Assembly: GCA_964471115.1 (NCBI GenBank)
Contig: CAYYFE010000020.1
Span: forward strand, 5,194-69,193
Reading direction: 5' to 3'
Length of the DNA stretch: 64,000 bases
Source of the DNA: SYFT01 sp964471115
Lineage (GTDB): Bacteria > Acidobacteriota > Vicinamibacteria > Vicinamibacterales > SCN-69-37
Under the pieces are notes generated by a model. The model saw only the letters and a program-made list of their open reading frames with translations, searched no databases and was not told the origin of the DNA. Below are positions 33,458 through 44,500 of the stretch, piece after piece. Numbering within the stretch: position 1 is the first letter of the stretch; every line of letters starts with the position of its first letter. A program made the translations under genes and the position numbers.

Positions 33458-34435
33458 ATGTCGGGCACCGACTTCTGGGGGATCACCGCGGTCTTCGTAC
33501 CTGCCGACACGCCGCACGTTCTCGCCAACCTCCAGCGGTTCAGCGACGGTGTCCGGCGGCAGGGGCTGTCGCTGCTCGTCGTCGAGCTGGCCTTTGGTGA
33601 CGCGCCCTTTCGCGTGCCCGACGCCGCGGCCGATCACATCGTCCGGCTGCGCACGACAACGGTGTTGTGGCACAAGGAACGTCTGATCAACCTCGGGTTG
33701 AAGCATCTGCCCGCCGCCTGCCGCTACGTGGCCTGGCTCGACGCGGACATCCTCTTCGAAAACGACGCGTGGGTCGCCGCCACACGCGCGCGCCTCGCCG
33801 ACACCGTCGTGGCGCAGCCGTTTGCGACGGCCTGCTGGCTGCCGGAAGGCGCGACGGAAGCGCCCGACCGCCTGCCGGACGGCGACCTGGTCGACCTGGA
33901 GGGACGCGAGATGCCGGGTTTTGCCGCCGCGGTTGACCGGGCCGACGATCGGCGCCGCGCGCTGGCCCTCAACGATCGGTACTGGCACACCGGCTTCGCG
34001 TGGGCGGCGCGCCGCGACTTCCTCGACCGCCACGGACTGTACGACCGCGCGATCCTCGGCGGCGGCGATCTGATCGCGGCGCATGCCTTCGCCGCCGACA
34101 TGGATTTCCTCCGCGGGCGGCACCTGTATCTGCGGTCGATCACCCCCGCCGAACGCCGTGCGATCGGCGCGTGGGGCGAAGCCGTGGCGCGCGACACGGG
34201 TGGCCAGGTCGGCTGGATTCCCGGCCGCGTGTGCCACCTGTACCACGGTCCCCTGGCCGCGCGCCGTTACGTGGAGCGGCAGCGCATTCTGCGCGACGCC
34301 GGGTTTGATCCCGCCACCGACGTGGCTGTCGACGAGCAGGGCTGCTGGCGCTGGAACAGCGCGAAACCCGGCCTGCACGCGCAGGTGCTGGAGTACTTCG
34401 TCTCGCGGGTCCCCGTCGGCTCGCCCACCGGTTGA
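33458..34435 (+). CDS. GT-A-fold glycosyltransferase-like protein
   Basis: The 325-residue protein has an N-terminal nucleotide-sugar-like fold: FWGITAVFVPADTPHVLANL, LLVVELAFGD, LWHKERLINLGLKHLPAACRYVAWLDADILFEN (33 overall) with the D-x-D box LDADI near residue 96, and YWHTGFAWAARRDFLDRHGLYDRAILGGGD (30 overall). The second half carries a His-rich CHLYHGPLAARRYVERQ, which could complete a metal-dependent active site. It resembles proteins annotated as putative glycosyltransferases. It is coupled by TGATG to the AT-DH gene, so it belongs to the iterative PKS operon. Donor and acceptor are unknown. Confidence 0.65.
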   Translation: MSGTDFWGITAVFVPADTPHVLANLQRFSDGVRRQGLSLLVVELAFGDAPFRVPDAAADHIVRLRTTTVLWHKERLINLGLKHLPAACRYVAWLDADILFENDAWVAATRARLADTVVAQPFATACWLPEGATEAPDRLPDGDLVDLEGREMPGFAAAVDRADDRRRALALNDRYWHTGFAWAARRDFLDRHGLYDRAILGGGDLIAAHAFAADMDFLRGRHLYLRSITPAERRAIGAWGEAVARDTGGQVGWIPGRVCHLYHGPLAARRYVERQRILRDAGFDPATDVAVDEQGCWRWNSAKPGLHAQVLEYFVSRVPVGSPTG

Positions 34436-36939
34436 TGGCCGCCGACGATCCACAGCTGCTGCTGCTGGCGGCCGACCACCGGACGGCGCTGCTCGACGCG
34501 CTCGGGCGGTATCACGCGATGGCGCCGGATCAGTTGCGCGCCGCCCTGAACACCGCGGGCCCATCCCACGGCCGCGAGCGCCTGGCGATCGTGGCGCCGG
34601 CCGGCGAGATGCCCGCCAGCATCGCGCTCGCGCTGGCGCGCCTGCCGGCCCTCACGCGTCCCCGGTGGCTGGCGCGCGCCCAGGGCATTTCGTTCTCGCG
34701 CGATCACGCGCCGGGCCGCGTCGCCTTCCTGTTCCCCGGCCAGGGCTCCCAACACGTCGGCATGTTGCGCGAACTGCGCGGCCGCCTCGCGCTGGTGCGC
34801 GGGTGGTTCGAGGCGCTTGACGATGCGGCACGCGCGGCCGGGCACCCGCCCAGCACCCTCCTGCTCGACGACCCCGGCGACGATCGCGAGCGCGCGGCCC
34901 GCAGCGCGGCGCTGCACGACATGGAGCGCGGCGCGCAGCTCGGCACCGTGGCCGACCTCGCGCTCCACGATGTCCTGCGCGCCCTCGGCATCACCGGCGA
35001 CGTCTACATCGGTCACAGCAACGGCGAACACCCCGCGATCATGGCCGCCGGGCGTGTCGCCCTCGACCGGGCCGCGTTGTGCGAGAGCTTCGTGCGTCTC
35101 GGCGCGGCCGGCGCCCGTCTGCCGCCGCCGCCTGAGCCGGAAGGCCTGCTGGCCGCCAGCGCCCTGCCGCGCGAGACACTCGAACGCCTCCTGCGGGCGC
35201 AGCCCACACCGGTCTGGTTCGCGATGGACAACTGTCCGCACCAGCTGGTGGCCGGCGGCCGCATCGCCGCGCTCGACAAGCTGGCCGGCGCCATCGTCGC
35301 CTCGGGCGGCGTCGCCGTCAGACTGCCGTTCGCGCGAGCCTTTCACACGCCGCTGTTCGGCGACTGGGCCCGTACGCTGGCCGGTTATTACCGGGAACTG
35401 CCGCTCGGCCCGGGCCGTGTCCCCGTGTATTCCTGTCACACCGCCGCGCCGCTGCCCGACGACGCTGACGCATGCCGCGCGGCGATGGCCGCCCAGTGGA
35501 CGGACCTCATCCGGTTCCGCGACACGATTGAACGCGTGTACGCCGAGGGTGTGCGCACCTTCATCGAAGTCGGCCCCGGCAGCACGTTGACGGCCTTTGT
35601 CGAGGACGTGCTCCGCGGCCGGCCGCACCTGGCGGTCAGCACCTCGCCGGGCGCGCGCGGTGAAGTGGCCCAGCTGTGCCACATGCTCGGCGAACTGTTC
35701 CTGGCGGGCCTGCCGATCGAGCCGGCCCGGCTCCCGGCCCTGCTCGATGAAGTTGCGCCGAACCACGAGGCGGTGGCCCTCCATCGCCGCCTCATCGCCG
35801 ACGCGCGCGCGCGTCTCGCGCGCGCCGCAGCGGCGGTGGTCGCCGTGTCGCAGCCCCTGCTGCTGGTGGGCACGGTGGTGGACGACGCGGCCGGCACGCG
35901 GACCACCCGCCGGCGGTTCTCACGCGCGACCGACCCGTTCGTCGACGACCATGCGCTGGGCCGCCGCCGCGCCGCGCACCCGGACGGCGGATTCCCCCTG
36001 CCGGTGTTGCCGTTCACGCTGAGCCTGGCGATCGTGGCTGAGGCCGCGCGCGCCTCCACCGGCCGTCGTCCCACGGAACTTCGCGATGCGCGGGCGAGCC
36101 GCTGGTTGGCGCTGGACCTCGGCGTTCTTGATCTGGAAGTGACCGCCGCCGTCAACGCGGCCGGCAGCGTGACGGTCGGCCTCCGCGAATCGGAGGCCCA
36201 CGCCCCGGGGCCGGCGTTCGAGGCGACCGTCCCCATCAGCGGACCGGAGACGGAGCTGCCGGTCGTGCCCGCCGATCCGGAGGCGCGGGCGCCGGAGCAG
36301 TGGACGGCCGCGTCGTTCTACGAGCGGTATGCGTTCCACGGACCGGGGTTCCAGGGCCTGACGCAGATCCGCACGGTCGGCCCCCGCGGCATCGACGCCG
36401 ACATCACGATCACCACGATCCCCGGACTGCCGCAGGCCTCGCTCGGTCTCGATCCCGCGATGCTCGACTGCGCGGGCCAGCTTGTCGCGTTCTGGCTGCT
36501 CGAGTTCGAAGGCCGGGCGCCCACGTTCGGCATCTTTCCGTTTGCCGCGCGCCGGGTCGTGCTGGCGGGTACTCCCCCGCCGGCCGGGACCCTCCTGCGC
36601 TGCCGCTGTACGGTGGCGCGGCGCGGCGCCATCACGGACGCCACGTGTGTCTTCGAGACCCCGGACGGCCGGCCGGTGGCGGCCATCGAAGGTTTCCTGC
36701 AGCGGCTGATCCCGTTTCCCGAGCCGCTGGCGCGCGCGATCTTCGGCGGCGAGCCGGTGACCGGCGCGAGCGGCCTCGGCGAGGTCGACCCCGAAGTGTT
36801 CACCGCGAGCTGGGGCATCTGGGAACGCGCGCTCGCGCACCTCGCGCTGGCGCCCGCCGAGCTCGCGCACTGGCAGGATCTTCCGGCGCAACGCGGCGAA
36901 CGCCTGCGCTGGCTGCTCGGCCGCGTCACGCGGTCATGA
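34435..36939 (+). CDS. acyltransferase-dehydratase (AT-DH) polyketide/fatty acid synthase subunit
   Basis: The 834-residue protein has no KS. Residues about 95-400 form an AT domain: LFPGQGSQHVGM, active Ser195 in GHSNGE, FAMDNCPHQLV, FHTPLF and VRTFIEVGPGSTLTAFVED. Residues about 490-790 form a double-hotdog dehydratase: DPFVDDHALGRR with His506, PVLPFTLSLAIV, YAFHGPGFQGLTQI, and LDPAMLDCAGQ with Asp678. The AT resembles PfaB-type transferases, and the DH would remove water from beta-hydroxyacyl chains made by the KS-KR protein at 38521-45492. The ATG overlaps the previous stop (TGATG). The gene lies 1 nt before a free ACP gene. Confidence 0.85.
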   Translation: MAADDPQLLLLAADHRTALLDALGRYHAMAPDQLRAALNTAGPSHGRERLAIVAPAGEMPASIALALARLPALTRPRWLARAQGISFSRDHAPGRVAFLFPGQGSQHVGMLRELRGRLALVRGWFEALDDAARAAGHPPSTLLLDDPGDDRERAARSAALHDMERGAQLGTVADLALHDVLRALGITGDVYIGHSNGEHPAIMAAGRVALDRAALCESFVRLGAAGARLPPPPEPEGLLAASALPRETLERLLRAQPTPVWFAMDNCPHQLVAGGRIAALDKLAGAIVASGGVAVRLPFARAFHTPLFGDWARTLAGYYRELPLGPGRVPVYSCHTAAPLPDDADACRAAMAAQWTDLIRFRDTIERVYAEGVRTFIEVGPGSTLTAFVEDVLRGRPHLAVSTSPGARGEVAQLCHMLGELFLAGLPIEPARLPALLDEVAPNHEAVALHRRLIADARARLARAAAAVVAVSQPLLLVGTVVDDAAGTRTTRRRFSRATDPFVDDHALGRRRAAHPDGGFPLPVLPFTLSLAIVAEAARASTGRRPTELRDARASRWLALDLGVLDLEVTAAVNAAGSVTVGLRESEAHAPGPAFEATVPISGPETELPVVPADPEARAPEQWTAASFYERYAFHGPGFQGLTQIRTVGPRGIDADITITTIPGLPQASLGLDPAMLDCAGQLVAFWLLEFEGRAPTFGIFPFAARRVVLAGTPPPAGTLLRCRCTVARRGAITDATCVFETPDGRPVAAIEGFLQRLIPFPEPLARAIFGGEPVTGASGLGEVDPEVFTASWGIWERALAHLALAPAELAHWQDLPAQRGERLRWLLGRVTRS

Positions 36940-36940
36940 G

Positions 36941-37249
36941 ATGATGACGCACATGGGCACGTTCACGAGCGCGACAGTGTGGGCCGACATCCACGACGTC
37001 ATCACGCAGATGCTGGCCGAGCGCGGCGAAGAGCCGGCCGCCATGACCACCGATACACGAATCAGCGCCGACCTGGGCATCTCGTCGGTCGACGCCATTC
37101 ACATGATGATCATGCTGGAAGACCGGCTGGCCACGCCGCTCAACTTCCAGGAGATCGCCGTGCGCGACGGTGAATACGTGCAGGACATCTCGCTCGGCGA
37201 ACTGCGCGGGTTCCTCTGCCGTTCGGTGGGCATTCCCGACGTCGCCTGA
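36941..37249 (+). CDS. discrete acyl carrier protein
   Basis: The 102-residue protein is an ACP: WADIHDVITQMLAERG, TRISADLGISSVDAIHMMIML (21 overall) with the phosphopantetheine serine at Ser49 (GISSVDA), FQEIAVRDGEYVQDISLGEL. The residue before the serine is Ser rather than the usual Asp. It starts 1 nt after the AT-DH stop and has in-frame Met codons at positions 1, 2 and 5. It would carry acyl intermediates between the AT-DH protein, the large synthase and perhaps the hybrid synthetase or glycosyltransferase. Confidence 0.85.
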   Translation: MMTHMGTFTSATVWADIHDVITQMLAERGEEPAAMTTDTRISADLGISSVDAIHMMIMLEDRLATPLNFQEIAVRDGEYVQDISLGELRGFLCRSVGIPDVA

Positions 37250-37253
37250 CCGG

Positions 37254-38531
37254 ATGCGGTGCACGATCTTCGCCCTGGGCACCAGGGGCGACGTCGAACC
37301 CCTCATCGCGCTCGGCACCGGCCTGCGCGCCGCCGGCGTGCAGGTGCGGGTGGCGGCGCAGCGTGACTTCGCCGCCACGGTCGAACGGCACGGGCTGGAC
37401 TACGCGCCGGTCTCCGGCCACTCGTCGAGTTTCTTTCGCGGCCCCGCCGGCAACGCGCTGCGCGAACGCATGCAGTCGGATGCCGAGTTCCAGCGGTTCT
37501 TCGACAACTATCTCGCCGTCGGCTTCACACGCATCCTCAACGACTTCTGGGAGGCCAGCCGCGACGCCGACGTCGTGCTGGCGTGGATGAACGCCGGCGC
37601 CCCCATCGCCGAACGGCTGGGCGTGCCCGTCTTCGTCTGCGGCATCTGTCCGGTGCCGCACCAGCCCACCGGCGCGTTCGCCAATCCGTACCTCGGCGCG
37701 CCGCCCGAGCGGCCGGGGTGGCTGGCCAACCGCCGCTCCTGGCGCGTGAACGAAGACGCCGCGCGTGTGGGTGAGACCACGATGAACCGGTGGCGCACCC
37801 AGACGCTGGGCCTGCCCGCGATCGGCTGGCGCGAGGACTGGGCCCGCATGCGGCGCCTCCCCCACCTGCTCGGCTACAGCCCCGTCGTGCTGCCGCGGCC
37901 GCGCGACTGGAAGCCGTGGGTGCACGTCACCGGCTTCTGGTTCCTGCGCGACCCCGAGCCGTACCATCCGCCGGACGACCTGCAGGCGTTTCTCGACGCA
38001 GGACCGCCGCCGATCGGCGTGGGCTTCAGCAGCCTCGTCGGCCGGAATCCCGCGGGCGCGACACAGGTGGTCATCGACAGCGTGACGCAGGCCGGTCAAC
38101 GCGCGGTGCTGCTGACCGGACTGGGGGGGTTGCGAGGCGTGACGTGTCCCCCGCACGTGTTTCCGATTGCCGCGGTGCCACACGCGTGGCTGTTCCCCCG
38201 CCTGCGCGCGATGGTGCACCACGGCGGCGCCGGCACGACCGGCATGGCCCTGCAGTCAGGGCTGCCGCAGATGGGCGCGCCCTTCGGCTACGACCAGATG
38301 TTGTGGGCGGGTCAGGTGCATCAGCTGGGTCTGGGCCCGGCGCCGATCCCGGCCGAGTCGATGACCGTCGAACGGCTCGTCCCCGCCCTGCGCGCGCTGG
38401 CCACCGATACACGCATGCGCGAACGGGCGGCCGAGGTGAGCGCGGCGATCCGCGCGGAGGACGGCATCGGATCGGCCGTCTCGATCATTCTGGACACCGT
38501 CGACCGCCGCGCGGCGCGCGTCAGCTCCTGA
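37254..38531 (+). CDS. UGT/GT1-family glycosyltransferase (sterol/polyketide glucosyltransferase-like)
   Basis: The 425-residue enzyme begins MRCTIFALGTRGDVEPLIAL, the N-terminal motif of GT1 enzymes related to sterol 3-beta-glucosyltransferases and macrolide glycosyltransferases. Later it has PPPIGVGFSSLVGRN, VFPIAAVPHAWLFPRLRAMV, HHGGAGTTGMALQSGLPQM and FGYDQMLWAGQVHQLGLGP. It transfers a sugar from an NDP donor to a lipophilic aglycone. It is the last gene of the AT-DH/ACP operon, 4 nt after the ACP stop, so its acceptor is probably the iterative PKS product. It is homologous to the tandem pair at 47725-50278. It overlaps the convergent large PKS gene by 11 nt. Confidence 0.9.
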   Translation: MRCTIFALGTRGDVEPLIALGTGLRAAGVQVRVAAQRDFAATVERHGLDYAPVSGHSSSFFRGPAGNALRERMQSDAEFQRFFDNYLAVGFTRILNDFWEASRDADVVLAWMNAGAPIAERLGVPVFVCGICPVPHQPTGAFANPYLGAPPERPGWLANRRSWRVNEDAARVGETTMNRWRTQTLGLPAIGWREDWARMRRLPHLLGYSPVVLPRPRDWKPWVHVTGFWFLRDPEPYHPPDDLQAFLDAGPPPIGVGFSSLVGRNPAGATQVVIDSVTQAGQRAVLLTGLGGLRGVTCPPHVFPIAAVPHAWLFPRLRAMVHHGGAGTTGMALQSGLPQMGAPFGYDQMLWAGQVHQLGLGPAPIPAESMTVERLVPALRALATDTRMRERAAEVSAAIRAEDGIGSAVSIILDTVDRRAARVSS

Positions 38532-41500
38532 CCGCCGCGTCCTCGCGGATCGGCGTCGGCGGCACCGGCTCGTCGGGGTGGCTCCAGGGGCCGGCGCCCG
38601 CAATGATCTCGACATCGGCGGCGGCGCCCGCGCGCAACTCCTCCACCACGAAGCGCCGGCCCGCCGCCGGATCGATCGCGTGGATGCCGCGCGCGGCCAT
38701 GAGTGCCAGCATCGCGTCTGCGGCCATGCCGACGCCGCGCCACGGGCCCCAGTTGACCGCCATCACGTGGGTGTCCGGCCACTGCCGGCGCATGGACCAG
38801 GCCAGCCGGTTCAGGATTTCGTTGGCGGCCGCGTAGTCGGTCTGGCCGACGTTGCCGAATCGTCCGGACACCGAGCCGAAGAGAATCACCCAGCGCAGCC
38901 CATCGGCGCGCACGTGTTGCGCCAGCGTCAACGCCCCGCCCACCTTGGCGCGGAAGACCCGATCGAACTCGTCGGCCCGCTTCAGTTCGAACCGCTGGTC
39001 GTTGAGCGCGCCGGCCCCGTGCAACACGGCGTCGAGACGGCCGTACCGCTGGTAGATGCCTTCGAGGGCCGCGCCAAACGCGCGCTCGTCGCCGACATCC
39101 ACGGCCAACACTTCCACCTCGGCGCCCGCCGCGCGGAGCCGCTCGATCGCGCGTTGCCGCTCGGCCGCGGCCGAAGGCTCGCCGTGGTGCGCGGGCCGGC
39201 CAATCAACACGAACCGCACGCCGGGCGCGGCGAGTTCGTGGCAGACCTCCGCGGTGATCCCCCGCGTCCCGCCCGTGGCCAGGACCACCCAGCCAGCCTG
39301 CGGCTTCCACACGCGGCCGGGCACGGCCGCCTCCGGCAGCGGCGCGGCCACCGGCCGGCGAATCCAGCGCCGGCGATCGCGGTACGCCACTTCGGGCGCG
39401 CCGGCCGACAGGTACTCACCCACCAGATGCGCGGCCAATTCGGACGCGGGCCGCGTCTCATCGACATCCACGACGGCCGTCGTCAGTGCCGGGTACTCCC
39501 GCGCGAGCGATCGCAACAACCCGTGGCAGCCGCCGGCCAGTTCGGCGCCCGCGCGGCACGAGTCGAGTCCCCACGAACCGCCCATCGCCGTGGCCGCCAG
39601 CACGACCGCCGGCGACGTGCCCCCCGTGAGATCGCCAAGCGCCGCCTGCAACACCACGACCAGGCTGAGCGTGGTGGCCTCGACTTCCGCGCGCCAGCCA
39701 TCGGCACGAGCCAGCGGCGGCCGGCCGAGCGGCGTCAGGTGGATGACGCCGCGCACCGGCCCCCACTGCGCGCGCAACGCCGCGACGCGCGCCGTGAGCC
39801 GCGCGGCGTCGGCCAGATCGTGCGCGGTGAGTTCGCCGACGTCCGCTCCATGGCGCGCCAGTGCCTCCGCCACCACGCGGCTCACCGTTCCCTCGCCGGC
39901 CGTGACCAGGTGCAGACCCGACAGCCGCCGTGTCGACACGTCCGGCAGCGGGGCCTCGGCGACGTGCATCACCAGACGCGGGCACGTCTCCCCTGCCGCC
40001 GCCGGCGCGGCAGGCTCGGGCGCCCGCTCGGCCGCCAATGCCGCCGATGCGGCCGCACCAATGGCCGAAAGCGTACGCAGCCGGGTCAGCCGATCGAATT
40101 CCGCCTGCAGCAGCCGGGCCTGCGGCTCAGCCATGCCGGCCGCAAACGTAGCGATGATTTCGACACGTTTGATGGAATCGATCCCGAGGTCCGCCTCGAG
40201 ATCCAGATCCACGCCGATCGCGTCGTTGGCGTACCCCGTGCGATCGCCGACGATGTGCACCAGGCGCGCCAGCAGGCTGTCGCGATCGACGGCGGCGGTC
40301 CCGGGTGGCGTCGGCGCGACCGGGGCTGCAGCCTCCTGAGGAGCGCGCGGCGGCGGCGCCGGCGACGGCCGTGACTCCCCTCGCGCCTGTCCGAGCGCAT
40401 GGTCCAGCATGCGTTCCTGCTGATCGAGGAAACGACGCATCGTCTCCTCGTATTGCCGATAGACCTCGGTGATCGAGCCGGATCCGGGAGCCGTCACGGG
40501 TACAGGCGCGGGCGTGTCGGCATCGACCAGCGGCGCGAGGCCCGAGGGCAGATGACGTTGGCCTTCAGCCCAGACGCGTCCGCCATCGAGCCACCACCCG
40601 CGCGGATCAGCCGGACGATCGGGCAGCCGATCCAGGTCAATCCAGCGCACGGGCCGTCCGTCGAACAACCCGGAGAGTTCGGCCGCGTATCCCGCGGCAT
40701 GCAGTTCGGCAACCGCCTCCAACAGGCCGCGCAGCCCGTTGTCGGTGGCAAGCGCGCGATGAGGACGATCGCCCAGCGTGCGGCGCACCAGACCGGTCAA
40801 CACCCGGCCGGGGCCGACTTCGACGAACGTGCGCACACCGGCGGCGTACATCGCTTCGATCTGCGCGACGAAGTCCACCGGGTTTTCAAGGTGCGCGCGC
40901 AGCCGGGCGGCCAGCGCTGCGGGGTCAGCCGGGTAGGGTCGGCCATCCAGATTCGCGTACACCGGAGTGACCGGCGCGCTGAACGTGACCGCGCCGATCG
41001 CCTGATCAAGGGCGGCCCGCGCCGGCCGCATCAGGGGGGAGTGGAAGGCGCCGGCCACGGGCAGCCGGGTCGCGCCGTGGCCCTCGGACCGCAGGCGCTC
41101 GACCACCGCGCGCACACCGGACTCGGTCCCCGAGATCACGACCTGATCCGGCGCGTTGTGATTGGCAATCACCACATCGGCGATGCCCGCAAGAGAGGCG
41201 GCCACCTCTTCATGTGACCGCGCCACAGCGGCCATCGTCCCGGCGTCGGGTCCCACCGACGCCATCGCGCGCCCGCGCGCCGCGGTCAGGCGGAGCAGGG
41301 ATTCGCGATCGAGAGCGCCCGCCACGTGCAGCGCGACGAACTCGCCGTAACTGTGACCGGCCAGGGCGGACGGCGACAGCCGCAGCCGTCGCAGCAGATC
41401 CACCAGGCCGCAGCTCATCGCACAGATCGCCGGCTGCGCGGCCGCGGTATTCGCCAATCGCTGCCGTTGCGCGTGGCGCGCGTCGTCGCTGTAGGCGGCG

Positions 41501-44500
41501 GGCGGCCACAGGAGATGGTCGAGCGGCGCGGCCAGTCCGGCCGTGTGCGCGGCGGCGGCGGACACAGCCGCGCGCACCTCAGGCAGGTACGCGGCCAGTT
41601 CGCGCGCCATGCCGGGATACTGCGAACCCTGCCCGGGGAAGAGCCACGCCATGGCGCCATCGGCGTCGCCGTGCCCGACATACACGCCAGGGTCGGACAC
41701 CGTGTCGCCGGCCGCGGCCATCTTCGCCCGGGCGATGCCCCGCCGCAGGTCCTGGGCCGACGCGCTGACAATAGCGGCACGGACCCGTCCGCCCTGTCGC
41801 GCCTCGACGGCGGCGACGTACGCCAGGTCGCGCAAGGTCAGTGGGGCCGGCGCCTCACCGTGACGCGGCAGCGATTCCAGATACGCCGCCGCGCGATCCA
41901 GGCGGTCGAGCGCGCGCCGCAGGGCCTCGGCATCGTCGGCGGCCAGCACGAACACTTCCGAGGGCCAGTCATCGGCGCCGAGTGTGCCTTCGCCGACCTC
42001 GGACCGGTACTCCTCGACGACCACGTGATAGTTCGTGCCGCCGAAGCCGAACGCGCTGGCGCCGGCGCGCCGCGGCAGGCCGGACTCGGCGAGCCACGGC
42101 CGGGGTTCGTCGAGCAGATACACCGGACGATCGCCGCCGCCCACCGCGTCGAGGGGCGCGGTGACACCGCGATGCGGCGGCAACACGCGGTGGCGCAGCG
42201 ACAACGCCACCTTGAGCAGCGCCACCATGCCGGCCGCGGTGCGTGTGTGCCCGAGCAGGCTCTTGGCCGACCCAATCGCGCAGGTCTCCGGACGGGCGTG
42301 CGCGTCCTCGAGGACGCCACTGATCGTTTCGGCCTCCGCGGCATCCCCCAGTTCGGTGCCCGTCGCGTGGGCTTCGTACAACCTCACGGTTGCCGGGTCG
42401 ATGCCGGCGCGCTGATACGCCCGGGTCAGGGCCACCCGCTGCCCCTCCGGTTTGGGGGCCGTCATGCTCAGGCCTCGTCCATCACTGGACGCCGCCACTC
42501 CCTTGATCACGGCGTAGATGCGATCGCCGTCGCGCTCCGCGTCGGCCAGCCGCTTGAGCACGAGAATGACGCCGCCCTCGCTGATGACGATGCCGTCGGC
42601 GCTGCGATCGAAGACGGCCGCGCGCCCGCTCGGCGACAACGCGCGGGTCTGGCTGAAGCCGATGAACGCCTGCGGCGACATCTCGAACTCCAGGCCGCCG
42701 GTGACCACCAGATCGGATCGGCCGCTGGCCAGTTCCGTCACCGCGACATCAAGCGCCGCGAACGAGGACGCGCACGCGGCATCGATCGTGAGATTCGCGC
42801 CGCCGAAATCAAACCGGTTGGCCACCCGGCCGGCCGTCACGCTGGGGAGCAGGCCGGGGTAACTCTCTTCGGTCCACTCGGGCAGGCGGCGCCGCACGGT
42901 CTCATCGACCTGCCCCACCACCAGCGGCAGCGTGGCCCGCGTCATGTACATCTGTTCGATGTCGGCGGTATTGCCGATGGCGAAGATGACGGACGTGCGC
43001 GCGCGGACGTCCGCCGCGGGCCGCGCGTCCGGATATCCGGCGTCCTCCAGCGCGCGGCGGGTCAGCTCGAGCGCCAGCAGCTGCGGCGGCGTGATCGCGT
43101 GCAGCGACTTGGGCGGAATCCCGAAGCGCAACGGGTCGAAGGGAATCGGATCGAGGAACCCGCCCCATTTCGAGACCATGCGATCGCGGGCGCCGGGCCG
43201 GCTGTCGTAATAGAGCCGCCAGTCCCAGCGCGGCGCGGGAATCTCGGTGATGGCGTTGCGGCCTTCGAGCAGGTGGCGCCAGAAGCCCTCGACGTCGCTG
43301 GCGCCCGGCACCACACACGACGCGCCGACGATCGCGACGTCGACGGGCGCGGGCGGCGGCACCGCAGGCGTATCGTCGCGGGCCGGCCCGCACGCGGCCG
43401 ACAGACGCCGGGTGCCGCCGGCAGACACCCGCTCGTGCAGTTGCGCGACGGTCGTCGCGCCTTCGCGCAGGGCCGCGACCTCGCCCAGCATGAAGAGGCC
43501 CTCGGCGCGCTGGCGCGCCTCGTCCACGCTGACGAGGCGGTCACCGTCGCGGGTGATGCCCTTGGAGGCCACACGCGACCGCCCGACGATCAACCGATCC
43601 AACGCCGCGCTGAGCGCGTCGCCGGTCAGACCCGACTGCGCCAGCGCGCGGCGCTCGGCGGCGAACGTCTCGACGAACGGCGTCGGCGCGCACCGGATCA
43701 CATGGCCGGGTCCGGTTTCAATCGTGGCCGTGTGTGTGCTGGCGCGCACTTCGCGCTGAAACCGGTCGGTGATGGCGCCGCAGGTGACCGCTTCCTCGGT
43801 GAAGAGATAGGCGGTCCCCATCAACACGCCCCACGCCACGCCCGCGCGCGACAACGGCGCAGCCAGCGCCGCCACCATCGCCGCCGACACATCGTCGTGA
43901 ATGCCGCCGGCGAACACGACCTGCGTGGCGGCGACATCGGCCGGAGCCGCCGTGGCGGCAATCGTGTCGACCGCGTACTCCCACAACGTGAAGCTGTGCA
44001 GCGGGCCGACGTGCCCGCCGCACTCGCGGCCCTCAAAGACCACCCGACGCACGCCCTGCCGCAGGAATGGCCGCAGCAGCGGCGCCGGCACGTGCACGAA
44101 CGTCGCGATACCCAGCGATTCGAGCCGCGCCACCTGATCGGGACGGCCGCCGGCAATCAGCGCCGCCGGCGGACGCGCCTGCTCCACGGCTGTCAGTTGC
44201 TCCTGCCACAGGTCGGCCGGCACGAACCCCAGCAGACCGATGCCCCACGGCGCCGCGCCCAGTCGATCGCGCGCCGCCGTCAGCAGGTCGGCCACCTCCG
44301 TGCCGCGCATCAACGCCAACGCGAGCAGCGGCAATGCGCCGCCGGCGGACACGGCCGACGCAAACGCCACGGTGTCGGACACGCGGGTCATCGGCCCCTG
44401 CAGGATGGGGAACCGCGTGCCGAGCGATGCGGCCAGCGGCGCGCCCTCGGCCAGCGCCCGCGCGGCCGCCGCCGGGCGCACGTGGGTCGTCGCCACGGCT

